This document shows positions 1-6,035 of a DNA stretch of 11,164 nt, piece by piece. The notes beneath the pieces are model-generated. The model was given only the letters and a program-made list of their open reading frames with translations. It did no database searches and was not told the origin of the DNA. Made by a program: the position numbers and the translations under genes. This DNA comes from RGIG5579 sp045544655. GTDB taxonomy: Bacteria; Bacillota; Clostridia; Oscillospirales; SIG627. The DNA lies in contig JAZPZL010000015.1 of NCBI GenBank assembly GCA_045544655.1, positions 1 through 11,164 on the forward strand. The letters are read 5' to 3'. Each line of letters begins with the position of its first letter. The stretch's first letter is position 1.

Positions 1-1
1 C

Positions 2-181
2 TTCATCGACTGGGATCACGTTCGCGCTCGTCCCCGTCAGTGCAACGTTACCATTATGGGTACCACCGAAGACGTTGGATGCCGCAAGTACAACAACGGC
101 GAAGTCGTCAACACCCTCCGTAAGTTCCCTGAGGAAGAAAAGACCTACATGGAGCAGTACGACGAGTGGAAGAAGAGATAA
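2..181 (+). CDS. 3' end of an unidentified protein gene (partial)
   Basis: An open frame enters from the left edge (codons from base 2) and ends at TAA 179-181, giving 59 residues that start FIDWDHVRARPRQCNV and end YMEQYDEWKKR. The start lies outside the window. The codons are those of a highly expressed gene in this type of genome (AAC, ACC, GTT, CGT/CGC, GAA, AAG with few rare codons), and a strong terminator follows 16 bases later, so this is a real C-terminus and not a chance frame. The tail is charged and hydrophilic with two cysteines and no membrane segment, which suggests a soluble cytoplasmic protein. I do not recognise the family; it does not match the C-termini of glycyl-radical enzymes or class III ribonucleotide reductase as I know them. 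The longer frame that starts at 75 in another phase is a shadow. Confidence 0.75.
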   Translation, partial: FIDWDHVRARPRQCNVTIMGTTEDVGCRKYNNGEVVNTLRKFPEEEKTYMEQYDEWKKR

Positions 182-196
182 ATACTCTCAAAACCC

Positions 197-236
197 AAAA
201 GAAGATCGGCTTTCGCCGATCTTCTTTTTTTATTTT
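197..236 (+). terminator. Intrinsic terminator of the left-edge gene
   Basis: A perfect inverted repeat has arms AAAAGAAGATCGGC (197-210) and GCCGATCTTCTTTT (215-228) around a TTTC loop, followed by a T-rich run to about 236. It begins 16 bases after the stop codon at 179-181. The A-run on the left arm means it could also stop minus-strand transcription. Confidence 0.93.
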
Positions 237-245
237 CGTAAGGTC

Positions 246-269
246 GTTCTTTCTTTGAAAAGAAAGAAC
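246..269. repeat. Intergenic inverted repeat (hairpin) after the terminator
   Basis: Arms GTTCTTTCTT (246-255) and AAGAAAGAAC (260-269) pair perfectly around a TGAA loop. The hairpin is purine/pyrimidine biased and is followed by ACCAAAGAAACTTTC. A related hairpin (TTTCTTTC/GAAAGAAA) lies at 1685-1702 in the next intergenic gap, also followed by an ACCAAAG string. It may be a member of a dispersed intergenic repeat family; no coding function is visible. Confidence 0.55.
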
Positions 270-348
270 CAAAGAAACTTTCAGAAAAGAAACAATAACA
301 AAGCATAATAATCCCATACCCTATCCCCGAGGGGAAGTTTTGGGAGGT

Positions 349-376
349 TCGGAACTCTTTTTCAAAAGGCTTCCGA
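349..376. repeat. Imperfect 13-bp intergenic inverted repeat
   Basis: TCGGAACTCTTTT (349-361) pairs with AAAAGGCTTCCGA (364-376) except at two positions, one of which can form a G-T wobble; the loop is TC. It lies directly next to the terminator of the downstream minus-strand gene. The run of hairpins between 197 and 401 suggests accumulated intergenic repeat sequence and not a gene; nothing in 237-376 looks coding. Confidence 0.45.
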
Positions 377-377
377 G

Positions 378-408
378 AAAAAAACCTCCGTCAAGCGGAG
401 GATTTTTT
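378..408 (-). terminator. Terminator of the SGNH hydrolase gene, probably bidirectional
   Basis: CCTCCG (385-390) and CGGAGG (396-401) form a stem around TCAAG. On the minus strand the stem is followed by a run of T (A's at 378-384 on the plus strand), and on the plus strand by GATTTTTT (401-408). It lies 15 bases past the stop codon of the minus-strand gene that ends at 416. Confidence 0.85.
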
Positions 409-415
409 GCTGGGT

Positions 416-1555
416 TTATTTGTAGTTGCGATAGGATTTTTCCGCCAGATATTTGTCAATGAGCTGCTGAAAACCCGTTACCTCAGTTTTGCTTTGCAAA
501 GCTGTGTCAAAGTTTGTAGTAACGTTTCCGTAGGTATAATAACTGTTGCGGAACGCTTCAAAGTCAAAGGCGGCATTGACCGTAGGATCTCCCGCGAAGC
601 GGTATTCCTGACCAACAGCGGAATCGCCCGTAACAGCACACCAAGTCATCAGCGCGGTAATATATCCTACCAGCATATTCTGGTGGTGACCGTCGGAGGC
701 ACTTTGTGAAATGACGAAGCTGTTGCGGTTATAAGTCAGATCACTTCCGGGAACTTCCACGTTGTTATTATAAATGTCATAGACGATCTTTCCCCAGTCC
801 ACAACGGTCACGCCCTTTTCTTCCACCGCTTTCAGGTTTTTCAAAACCTGCTTGCACTCGACAGAGGAATCTTGCCACTCATAAAGACGAAGAGGAACGA
901 GACAAAAGAACTTCACGTTGGGGTTTGCCTCACGGAACAGTTTCATAATCGTTTCCACCGAATCCATAAAACCGTCGATCCTCAAGCTGCTTTCCTGAAA
1001 CATTACGTAATCGTAATTGCGGTCCACAAGGTCGGCGGCGTGATCGTGTCCGTCGCAACCACGATTTGCCGCGCAACTACCTCCAAAGGTATCCTCCAGA
1101 CAGTGATTGCCGTAAGTCCAGTTGGTCACCTGAACGTCGGCACCGTTTTCTTTTGCGATCTGGTAAAAATAGCCTTTGTCATTGCTACGTTCGCTCTGGC
1201 TCTGGTTCGTGGTTGCCTTTGACAATACACATTTACCGTAGTAAGTGTAGGAGTTCCCGATAAATATAAATTTCTTTCCGTCAAGAGAATGCTGTATGGA
1301 TTCAGAATCCGTCGGCTCTCTATAGGGTTTCTCGTATTCACACCCGGGCAAAGGATATTTTTCGGGGAAGTTAACGTGGTACAACAAATGAATCGCATCG
1401 TCCAGAGATAAGTTTCCGTCACCGTTCATATCGCCGGTATCTTGACACCGATCGCAAACTGCATCGTGACCGGATACGGCACCCACGGTATAACCGATCG
1501 CTACCGCAGTAAAGACCAGCACCGTCGCCAAAAGCAAAGAAATCGTTTTATTCAT
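416..1555 (-). CDS. Secreted SGNH/GDSL-type hydrolase with an N-terminal half-dockerin
   Basis: The protein has 379 residues. Residues 1-29 form a Sec signal peptide: MNK followed by a hydrophobic core. Residues 41-70 hold one dockerin-like calcium loop (D42-x-N44-x-D46-G-N48...D53) and the following helix; standard type I dockerins have two such repeats. The catalytic domain starts near 92: FIGNSYT (98-104, nucleophile Ser102), DYVMFQESS (182-190) and DGHH (288-291, Asp288/His291) match SGNH blocks I, III and V, most like the bacterial DUF4886-type group. By family it should be an exported esterase or deacetylase acting on carbohydrate or cell-surface esters; the substrate cannot be read from sequence. 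Cysteines at 34, 37 and 72 flank the dockerin loop. The ATG start is supported by GAGG seven bases upstream and a good promoter at 1586-1614. The gene is monocistronic. The fold call is strong, the exact family less so. Confidence 0.88.
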   Translation of the reverse strand: MNKTISLLLATVLVFTAVAIGYTVGAVSGHDAVCDRCQDTGDMNGDGNLSLDDAIHLLYHVNFPEKYPLPGCEYEKPYREPTDSESIQHSLDGKKFIFIGNSYTYYGKCVLSKATTNQSQSERSNDKGYFYQIAKENGADVQVTNWTYGNHCLEDTFGGSCAANRGCDGHDHAADLVDRNYDYVMFQESSLRIDGFMDSVETIMKLFREANPNVKFFCLVPLRLYEWQDSSVECKQVLKNLKAVEEKGVTVVDWGKIVYDIYNNNVEVPGSDLTYNRNSFVISQSASDGHHQNMLVGYITALMTWCAVTGDSAVGQEYRFAGDPTVNAAFDFEAFRNSYYTYGNVTTNFDTALQSKTEVTGFQQLIDKYLAEKSYRNYK

Positions 1556-1585
1556 CTTTAAACCTCGCTTAGTTTCTCTCGTACC

Positions 1586-1614
1586 ATCCTACCACACAAA
1601 CGGTCAACAGTCAA
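1586..1614 (-). promoter_or_regulatory. Promoter of the SGNH hydrolase gene
   Basis: On the minus strand there is -35 TTGACT (1609-1614), a 17-bp spacer ending TGTGG, and -10 TAGGAT (1586-1591). The start point would be near 1579, giving a leader of about 24 bases that contains the GAGG ribosome binding site at 1563-1566. Two further TTGAC copies flank the -35 box (around 1603-1607 and 1620-1624). Confidence 0.75.
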
Positions 1615-1684
1615 GTCCATGTCAATCAAGAGAACTACAAAACCTCCAAAAGTCTCAATATTCATTTTCAACCTATTATAAAGC

Positions 1685-1702
1685 TTTCTTTCGAGAAAGA
1701 AA
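1685..1702. repeat. Intergenic hairpin repeat
   Basis: TTTCTTTC (1685-1692) and GAAAGAAA (1695-1702) form a perfect 8-bp inverted repeat with a 2-base centre. It resembles the hairpin at 246-269. A TATAAT hexamer on the minus strand (1675-1680) follows it, but there is no -35 box at the right distance, so no promoter is called. Confidence 0.4.
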
Positions 1703-1727
1703 ACAGGCGAAACCAAAGGCGTTTACT

Positions 1728-1754
1728 CGCGCAAATAACTGAGTAATTTTCGCG
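1728..1754. repeat. 27-bp quasi-palindrome between genes
   Basis: The arms CGCGCAAATAACT (1728-1740) and AGTAATTTTCGCG (1742-1754) are complementary at 11 of 13 positions around a single G. It lies between the terminator of the solute-binding protein gene and the promoter of the hydrolase gene. It could be a protein-binding site, a relic of a mobile or intergenic repeat, or chance. No gene is visible in 1615-1789. Confidence 0.4.
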
Positions 1755-1790
1755 GACTTGACGATGTTGCAGGCGATTTTATAAGCGACA

Positions 1791-1827
1791 AAAAAAGAAC
1801 TTCGCCGCAAGGGCGAAGTTCTTTTTT
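1791..1827 (-). terminator. Terminator of the solute-binding lipoprotein gene
   Basis: A near-perfect stem runs from 1791-1806 (AAAAAAGAACTTCGCC) to 1812-1827 around a GCAAG loop, with T-runs on both strands. On the minus strand it begins seven bases after the TAA stop of the gene that ends at 1835. Confidence 0.93.
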
Positions 1828-1834
1828 TGAAACA

Positions 1835-3337
1835 TTAAACTGCTTCGGTGTTGATGTAGTTCAGGTAATCCTGCAGAGCCTTACGGGCTGCGGTGTATCT
1901 GGACTCGTAGGTGGATACGAAGGTATCGTATGCAGCATCAGAACCGGGAGCCTCGTTGTTGGGAGAACCAACTTCGTAGAAGAGCTTGAGCATCTTACCG
2001 AAGTCGTAACCTACAACGGGGTCATAAATCTTGTTCTCCATGCAGTACTCTACCATCTTAGCAGACTCAACGTCACGGATGGACTGCTTGAGAATAACCT
2101 GATCGTAGAATGCAGGAGTAAGGATCAGCATGGAGTAGTAGCAGAATGCTTCGAGGAAGTAAGCTGCCTGCTCACGACCGGAGGTGAAGCCGTTGGTTTC
2201 CCAGTCTTCACAGTTGTCGGTGGTGGTAGGAATAGCAAAGCATCCGAGCTGAGCGTAAGATACGCCGTTGTAGTACTTATCCTGTTCCTTGTTCAGCTTG
2301 GGCAGGGGAAGAACACCAAGAGAAATGGTGGAGCTTGCTGCGTTCAAGATGGTACCGGTGTTACAGGAGAAGAAGGTGGACAGACCGGAACGGAATACGG
2401 AACCGGCGTCATCTACCAGACGGGTGGGAGAGGTCAGCAGAGGACGGAGCTTTTCCCAGATGTTGAGAAGCTCAGCCTTGGGCTGTGCGGGGATTTCGTA
2501 CTCACCGGAGGAGGAGATTCTGGAAAGAGTCTCGCCACAACCGTTTACGTGTACCCAGTTGTTAAATCTTTCGCCGATGTAACCGAAACGGTCCTTACGA
2601 GCTACGAGAGCGCCGTCACCGTCGAGGTCTTTAGCAGTACCGGCCATGAGCTCATACATGAGATCGATGGTCCACTCGCCTTTTTCAACTACGTCGTAGA
2701 GGTTCAGATCGGGGTTGTACTCTTCAACCCAGTCCTTGTTAAAGAAGAGGATCCATGCAGCTCTGTCGTCCAGGGTGACGCCGTCGCCGTTAACAAAGAA
2801 GATCTTGCCGCCTACGTTCATACCGTTCATACCGTTGGGATCCCACCAAGCCTTCTCCAGGTCGATGTTGTCCAGAACGGACAGGTCAGCAACCAGGTTC
2901 GCAGCTGCAAGAGATCTCAGACCCATTGCGGTGTGAACAAGATAGTCTGCAACGTACTCACCTGCGATCAGGGGCTCACGAACTGCGCTTGCGGGATTGG
3001 ACTGACGATCCTCAACGATCGTGCAGTTGTACTTCTCCTGAAGCTGAGCGTTACGCTTAAATACAGCATCGTTTACCTTGTCGTTGTTGAGTGCCTCAGC
3101 ATAAATTTCGTTTACTGCAAGGTGAGAAGCAGAGGTGCTTCTTACTACAAAACGGAATTCATGACCATTGAGGTTTTTGACCTCAGCGTCGTATACCTTG
3201 CTGGTATCTTCGGTTTCTTCTACGATGCTACCTGCAGAGCCGCCCTTGTCGGCATCTTCCTTAGCACAGGAAACCAAAAATACGGAGCAGAGCATAATGA
3301 CCGCCAGGATCAAAGAAAGGATTCTTTTTGCGTTCAT
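1835..3337 (-). CDS. ABC-type extracellular solute-binding lipoprotein
   Basis: The protein has 500 residues from ATG 3337. Residues 1-24 are a lipoprotein signal peptide ending in the lipobox LVSC, so Cys24 would be lipidated and the mature protein held on the outer face of the membrane. An acidic, Gly/Ser-rich linker follows, then a long two-lobed periplasmic-binding-protein-type domain (from about 45 to the end) rich in aromatic residues, typical of sugar or oligosaccharide binding proteins of Clostridia. The ligand is unknown. An upstream in-frame TTG at 3355 would add six residues, but AAGGAG (3347-3352) lies within that stretch, nine bases before the ATG, so the ATG is the start. No permease or ATPase gene is adjacent, so it is an orphan binding protein that must share membrane components encoded elsewhere. 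Codon choice suggests high expression. Confidence 0.88.
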   Translation of the reverse strand: MNAKRILSLILAVIMLCSVFLVSCAKEDADKGGSAGSIVEETEDTSKVYDAEVKNLNGHEFRFVVRSTSASHLAVNEIYAEALNNDKVNDAVFKRNAQLQEKYNCTIVEDRQSNPASAVREPLIAGEYVADYLVHTAMGLRSLAAANLVADLSVLDNIDLEKAWWDPNGMNGMNVGGKIFFVNGDGVTLDDRAAWILFFNKDWVEEYNPDLNLYDVVEKGEWTIDLMYELMAGTAKDLDGDGALVARKDRFGYIGERFNNWVHVNGCGETLSRISSSGEYEIPAQPKAELLNIWEKLRPLLTSPTRLVDDAGSVFRSGLSTFFSCNTGTILNAASSTISLGVLPLPKLNKEQDKYYNGVSYAQLGCFAIPTTTDNCEDWETNGFTSGREQAAYFLEAFCYYSMLILTPAFYDQVILKQSIRDVESAKMVEYCMENKIYDPVVGYDFGKMLKLFYEVGSPNNEAPGSDAAYDTFVSTYESRYTAARKALQDYLNYINTEAV

Positions 3338-3346
3338 TTTTTCTTT

Positions 3347-3352
3347 CTCCTT
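3347..3352 (-). promoter_or_regulatory. Ribosome binding site that fixes the lipoprotein start
   Basis: AAGGAG on the minus strand, nine bases before ATG 3337. It excludes the longer in-frame TTG start at 3355. Confidence 0.85.
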
Positions 3353-3366
3353 CAAAAGATATTTTT

Positions 3367-3379
3367 GCCTAGATTAGGC
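3367..3379. repeat. Short inverted repeat at the expected transcript start of the lipoprotein gene
   Basis: GCCTA and TAGGC (3367-3371, 3375-3379) flank GAT. The expected start point is near 3380, so this would form the very 5' end of the mRNA. It may be a 5' stabilising hairpin or an operator half, or chance. Confidence 0.3.
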
Positions 3380-3386
3380 TGGGTAC

Positions 3387-3392
3387 ATTGTA
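3387..3392 (-). promoter_or_regulatory. Extended -10 promoter element of the lipoprotein gene
   Basis: TACAAT on the minus strand is preceded by TGC, giving an extended -10 (TGCTACAAT). No good -35 hexamer is found 16-18 bases upstream, where a palindrome (3398-3411) lies instead. The mRNA leader would be about 43 bases. Confidence 0.6.
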
Positions 3393-3397
3393 GCACA

Positions 3398-3411
3398 CTT
3401 TTTCGAAAAAG
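3398..3411. promoter_or_regulatory. 14-bp perfect palindrome over the -35 side of the lipoprotein promoter
   Basis: CTTTTTCGAAAAAG is its own reverse complement. It begins five bases upstream of the -10 box, on the side where the weak -35 would be, which is a natural place for an operator. The low-complexity T/A arms lower its value, so this is a candidate only. Confidence 0.35.
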
Positions 3412-3542
3412 GGAAGACTTTTTTTAGAATTTACAATCTCATCACAACTTTTCATTTTTTTGCTATTTTAATCATTTTTTTCTTGTGTAAATTGACCAAA
3501 AACGAGGCTCACCAATTCCATAAAAAGAGTCTTCGATCCCTT

Positions 3543-3983
3543 TTATTTCTGCCCCGTGCTTCCAAAGCCGCCTTCGCCGCGAACGGTTTCCGCCAGTTCT
3601 TCCCTCTCCTCAAAATGCGCCTTGAGAAAGGGGGCGATCACCAGCTGCGCCACCCGTTCCCCGTTTTCCACGGTCTGTGGGAAAGCACTGTGATTATGAA
3701 GCGCCACGCGGATCTCACCGCGGTAATCGGAATCGATCACGCCCACCTTGTTGGCAGGAGCAAGTCCCTTCTTCACACCCAATCCGCTACGCGCGTAAAT
3801 GAACCCACCATAGCCCTCGGGGATCTCCATGGCGATTCCCGTATGCAAAAGCACCGTCTCACCGGGAGCGATGGTACAAGGCGCATCCAGCAATGCGTAC
3901 AGATCCGCTCCTGCCGAAAATTCGCTTCCGTAGGTAGGAAGCTGCGCGCCGGGTAAAACCTTTTTTACAGCAATTTTCATCAT
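3543..3983 (-). CDS. dut: Deoxyuridine 5'-triphosphate nucleotidohydrolase (dUTPase)
   Basis: This 146-residue protein is the usual length of a trimeric dUTPase. It hydrolyses dUTP to dUMP and pyrophosphate, keeping uracil out of DNA and supplying dUMP for dTMP synthesis in the cytoplasm. All five family motifs are present in order: AGADLYA (24-30), ARSGLG (64-69, Ser66), GVIDSDYRGEI (81-91, catalytic Asp84), GERVAQLVI (108-116) and RGEGGFGSTG (135-144), the last being the mobile arm that closes over the substrate. Two ATG codons are adjacent (3983 and 3980). AAGGAG at 3988-3993 is four bases from the first and seven from the second, so translation may well begin at the second. It has its own promoter at 4013-4041 and is transcribed alone. 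No hairpin terminator is evident after the stop. Nothing around it is phage-like. Confidence 0.96.
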   Translation of the reverse strand: MMKIAVKKVLPGAQLPTYGSEFSAGADLYALLDAPCTIAPGETVLLHTGIAMEIPEGYGGFIYARSGLGVKKGLAPANKVGVIDSDYRGEIRVALHNHSAFPQTVENGERVAQLVIAPFLKAHFEEREELAETVRGEGGFGSTGQK

Positions 3984-4012
3984 TGTTCTCCTTATCTCAA
4001 ATACTTTTTATT

Positions 4013-4041
4013 ATTCTACCATCCGCAAAAAAATCCGTCAA
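4013..4041 (-). promoter_or_regulatory. dut promoter
   Basis: On the minus strand there is -35 TTGACG (4036-4041), a 17-bp spacer ending TGG, and -10 TAGAAT (4013-4018). The -35 box abuts the T-run of the antiporter terminator, so dut is a separate unit. The leader is about 23 bases. Confidence 0.8.
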
Positions 4042-4072
4042 GAAAAAAAGTATCCGCCGAAGCGGATACTTT
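4042..4072 (-). terminator. Terminator of the NhaC-family antiporter gene
   Basis: The arms AAAGTATCCGC (4047-4057) and GCGGATACTTT (4062-4072) pair perfectly around a CGAA loop. A run of T follows on the minus strand (A's from 4043). It begins five bases past the stop codon at 4078-4080. Confidence 0.93.
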
Positions 4073-4077
4073 CTCAA

Positions 4078-5901
4078 TTACGCTTTTTTATTACCGATGG
4101 AGCGGATCACCAAAAGCGTTCCGATCATCAGCGCAATTCCTACGGGAAGAGCGATCCAGGCGTTGGGAACAAAGCCCGCCAGAATGTAGGTCACAAAGGA
4201 CACACCCGCAGCGGTAAGAGCGTAGGGAAGCTGCGTGGAAACGTGGTTCAGGTGATTGGACTGGCTACCGGCGGAAGCCATAATGGTAGTATCGGAAATG
4301 GGACTGCAGTGGTCACCGCAAACGGCGCCTGCCATACAAGCGGAAATGGCAACGACGGTCATATTGTCGTTCACACCGCCGAATACGGACAAAACGATGG
4401 GGATCAGAATACCGATGGTACGCCAGCTGGTTCCTGTCGCAAAGGAGAGACCCACCGCGATCAGGAAGATGATGGCGGGAAGGAATGCCTGGAAGCCTGC
4501 GGCACTTCCCTCTACCAGAGAGGAAATGAAGATCTTCGCGCCGAGAGAATCGGTCATCGCCTTCAGAGTCCAGGCGCAAATGAGGATCATAATGGCGGGA
4601 ACCATTGCCTTGAAGCCCTCGGGAATGGATTCCATACACTGCTTGAAGGAGATCACTCCTCTGCACAGGAAGTAGATCACGGAAACGATGACGGTAATGA
4701 AGGAACCGTACAAAAGACCGACGGATGCATCGGAATTGGAAAAGGCAATGATAAAGTTCTTATATCCGTCGGAAGCGGAATCAAAGAAGCCGCCGGAGTA
4801 GATCATACCGATCACGCAAGCTACCACAAGGAACGCTACGGGAAGCACCAGATCCATCACCTTGCCCTTGGGATTGGCATTTTTATCCTCCGTTACGGAA
4901 TCCATAAACTCCTCGCCGCCGAAGGTGAAAAGATCACCCTTTTCCACGGCGTTCTTCTCATGGGTCTTCATAGGACCGTAATCGAATTTTGCAAACGCCA
5001 GAACAAGCATCATTACGATGGTAAGAAGGGCGTAAAAATTAAAGGGGATCGCTTTGATAAACAGGGAAATTCCGCTCATGGATCCCTCGCCCTGAGCAAA
5101 GCCCGCAACTGCGGCAGCCCAGGAGGAAATGGGAGCAATGATACAAACGGGAGCCGCAGTGGCATCGATCAGATACGCCAGCTTTGCACGGCTGATCTTG
5201 TGCTGATCCGCTACGGGGCGCATCACGGAGCCCACGGTCAGGCAGTTGAAATAGTCGTCAATGAATATCAAGCATCCCAGAACAACGGTAGCGATCTGAG
5301 CGCCAACTCTTCCTTTGATGTGCTTTGCCGCCCATCTGCCGAAAGCTGCGGAGCCGCCCGCCTTGTTCATCATGGAAACCAGCGCACCGAGCATCACCAA
5401 AAATACCAAAATACCCATATTGTAGGAATCGGCGGCACTGGAAATAAAGCCGTCGGAGAACACGTGCGTCACGGTCTTTTCAAAATCAAAGCCGGACCAG
5501 ATCAGTCCTCCGGCCAGAATACCCACGAACAAAGAGGAATACACCTCCTTGGTGATCAGGGCAAGGGCAATGGCGATCACCGCGGGAAGCAGGGACCAAA
5601 CGGTGGCGTATGCGGAAACGCCCTTGCGAACGGTCTTTACCGCCTCCTTGGAATGAGTCTTGAACTCGGGATCCGTCTGCATATTATCTTCATAATTATC
5701 CAGATACTCATAAGCGGAATCCTCACCGGAAAGCTCGCTCTCCTCGGAAACGGTCACTCCGTTTTCGAAATCGTACTGCGTTCCGTCTACCTCAAAGCCG
5801 GCAGCCGCCTTCTCTTCCATTGCATATACGCTCAGTCCCAAAACGGAGCACAGCAACAGAAAGACCAATAGGCAAGACAGAAGCTTTCTTGTCTTCAACA
5901 T
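4078..5901 (-). CDS. NhaC-family Na+/H+ antiporter with signal peptide and acidic N-terminal extension
   Basis: The protein has 607 residues. About a dozen hydrophobic segments from residue 98 onward carry NhaC-family hallmarks: IDDYFNCLTVG (214-224), SFATGTSWRT (486-495) and GDHCSPISDTTIMAS (529-543), which hold the conserved acidic and polar residues of the transport path. The predicted role is exchange of Na+ (or another cation or small organic ion) for protons across the cytoplasmic membrane; the substrate within this superfamily is not certain. Unusual is the N-terminus: a cleavable-looking signal peptide (1-27, SVYA) followed by about 65 hydrophilic, acidic residues (28-92) that should face outside. 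A soluble loop at 305-348 is also acidic. The ATG has a strong AGGAGG seven bases upstream. It is transcribed alone from the promoter at 5949-5976, divergently from marR. Confidence 0.92.
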   Translation of the reverse strand: MLKTRKLLSCLLVFLLLCSVLGLSVYAMEEKAAAGFEVDGTQYDFENGVTVSEESELSGEDSAYEYLDNYEDNMQTDPEFKTHSKEAVKTVRKGVSAYATVWSLLPAVIAIALALITKEVYSSLFVGILAGGLIWSGFDFEKTVTHVFSDGFISSAADSYNMGILVFLVMLGALVSMMNKAGGSAAFGRWAAKHIKGRVGAQIATVVLGCLIFIDDYFNCLTVGSVMRPVADQHKISRAKLAYLIDATAAPVCIIAPISSWAAAVAGFAQGEGSMSGISLFIKAIPFNFYALLTIVMMLVLAFAKFDYGPMKTHEKNAVEKGDLFTFGGEEFMDSVTEDKNANPKGKVMDLVLPVAFLVVACVIGMIYSGGFFDSASDGYKNFIIAFSNSDASVGLLYGSFITVIVSVIYFLCRGVISFKQCMESIPEGFKAMVPAIMILICAWTLKAMTDSLGAKIFISSLVEGSAAGFQAFLPAIIFLIAVGLSFATGTSWRTIGILIPIVLSVFGGVNDNMTVVAISACMAGAVCGDHCSPISDTTIMASAGSQSNHLNHVSTQLPYALTAAGVSFVTYILAGFVPNAWIALPVGIALMIGTLLVIRSIGNKKA

Positions 5902-5948
5902 TGTTTTTCCTCCTCAAAATAGTCATTTTTTGACATAAGAATGCAATT

Positions 5949-5976
5949 ATTTTACCACGATTTTGACATTTGTCAA
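5949..5976 (-). promoter_or_regulatory. Promoter of the antiporter gene
   Basis: On the minus strand there is -35 TTGACA (5971-5976), a 16-bp spacer ending TGG, and -10 TAAAAT (5949-5954). The start point is near 5942, leaving a leader of about 40 bases with a strong ribosome binding site. Confidence 0.8.
5963..5976. promoter_or_regulatory. Palindrome covering the antiporter -35 box
   Basis: TTGACA-TT-TGTCAA is a perfect inverted repeat whose right arm is the -35 hexamer of the antiporter promoter. The left arm is a consensus -35 hexamer pointing the other way, with a weak -10-like CATAAA 17 bases further on (5986-5991). It could be an operator, a pair of overlapping divergent -35 boxes, or chance. 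Confidence 0.45.
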
Positions 5977-6035
5977 GTCCTTCTGCATAAATTAACGATT
6001 CCTTACGGATTTAACGAAAGGATTGGCGAAAACTG

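Noticed and set aside
1558..1665. A 35-codon minus-strand frame (MNIETFGGFVVLL... to TAA) ending two bases before the SGNH hydrolase ATG, with TATAAT just upstream
   Set aside because: It has no ribosome binding site at its ATG, the TATAAT has no matching -35 box, and the good hydrolase promoter (1586-1614) lies inside it. It is most likely a chance frame and not a leader peptide.
2549..3427. A 292-codon plus-strand frame opposite the lipoprotein gene
   Set aside because: It is antisense to a gene with a clear lipobox, ribosome binding site and terminator. The frame has no signals of its own and runs through that gene's promoter.
3543..3983. dut as a sign of a prophage
   Set aside because: The five motifs and length fit a cellular trimeric enzyme, it has its own housekeeping-type promoter, and no integrase, repressor or structural phage genes lie nearby.
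4243..5871. A 542-codon plus-strand open frame opposite the antiporter gene
   Set aside because: It is the antisense shadow of a clearly recognised membrane protein. Its translation is a low-complexity Gly/His/Asn-rich string with no family features, and it lacks a promoter or ribosome binding site.
5950..5956. A perfect 7-base half-site (TTTTACC) of the MerR-type operator in the antiporter promoter
   Set aside because: The second arm is absent, the spacer there is 16 bp and not 19, and the match is explained by the TGG-TAAAAT -10 element itself.
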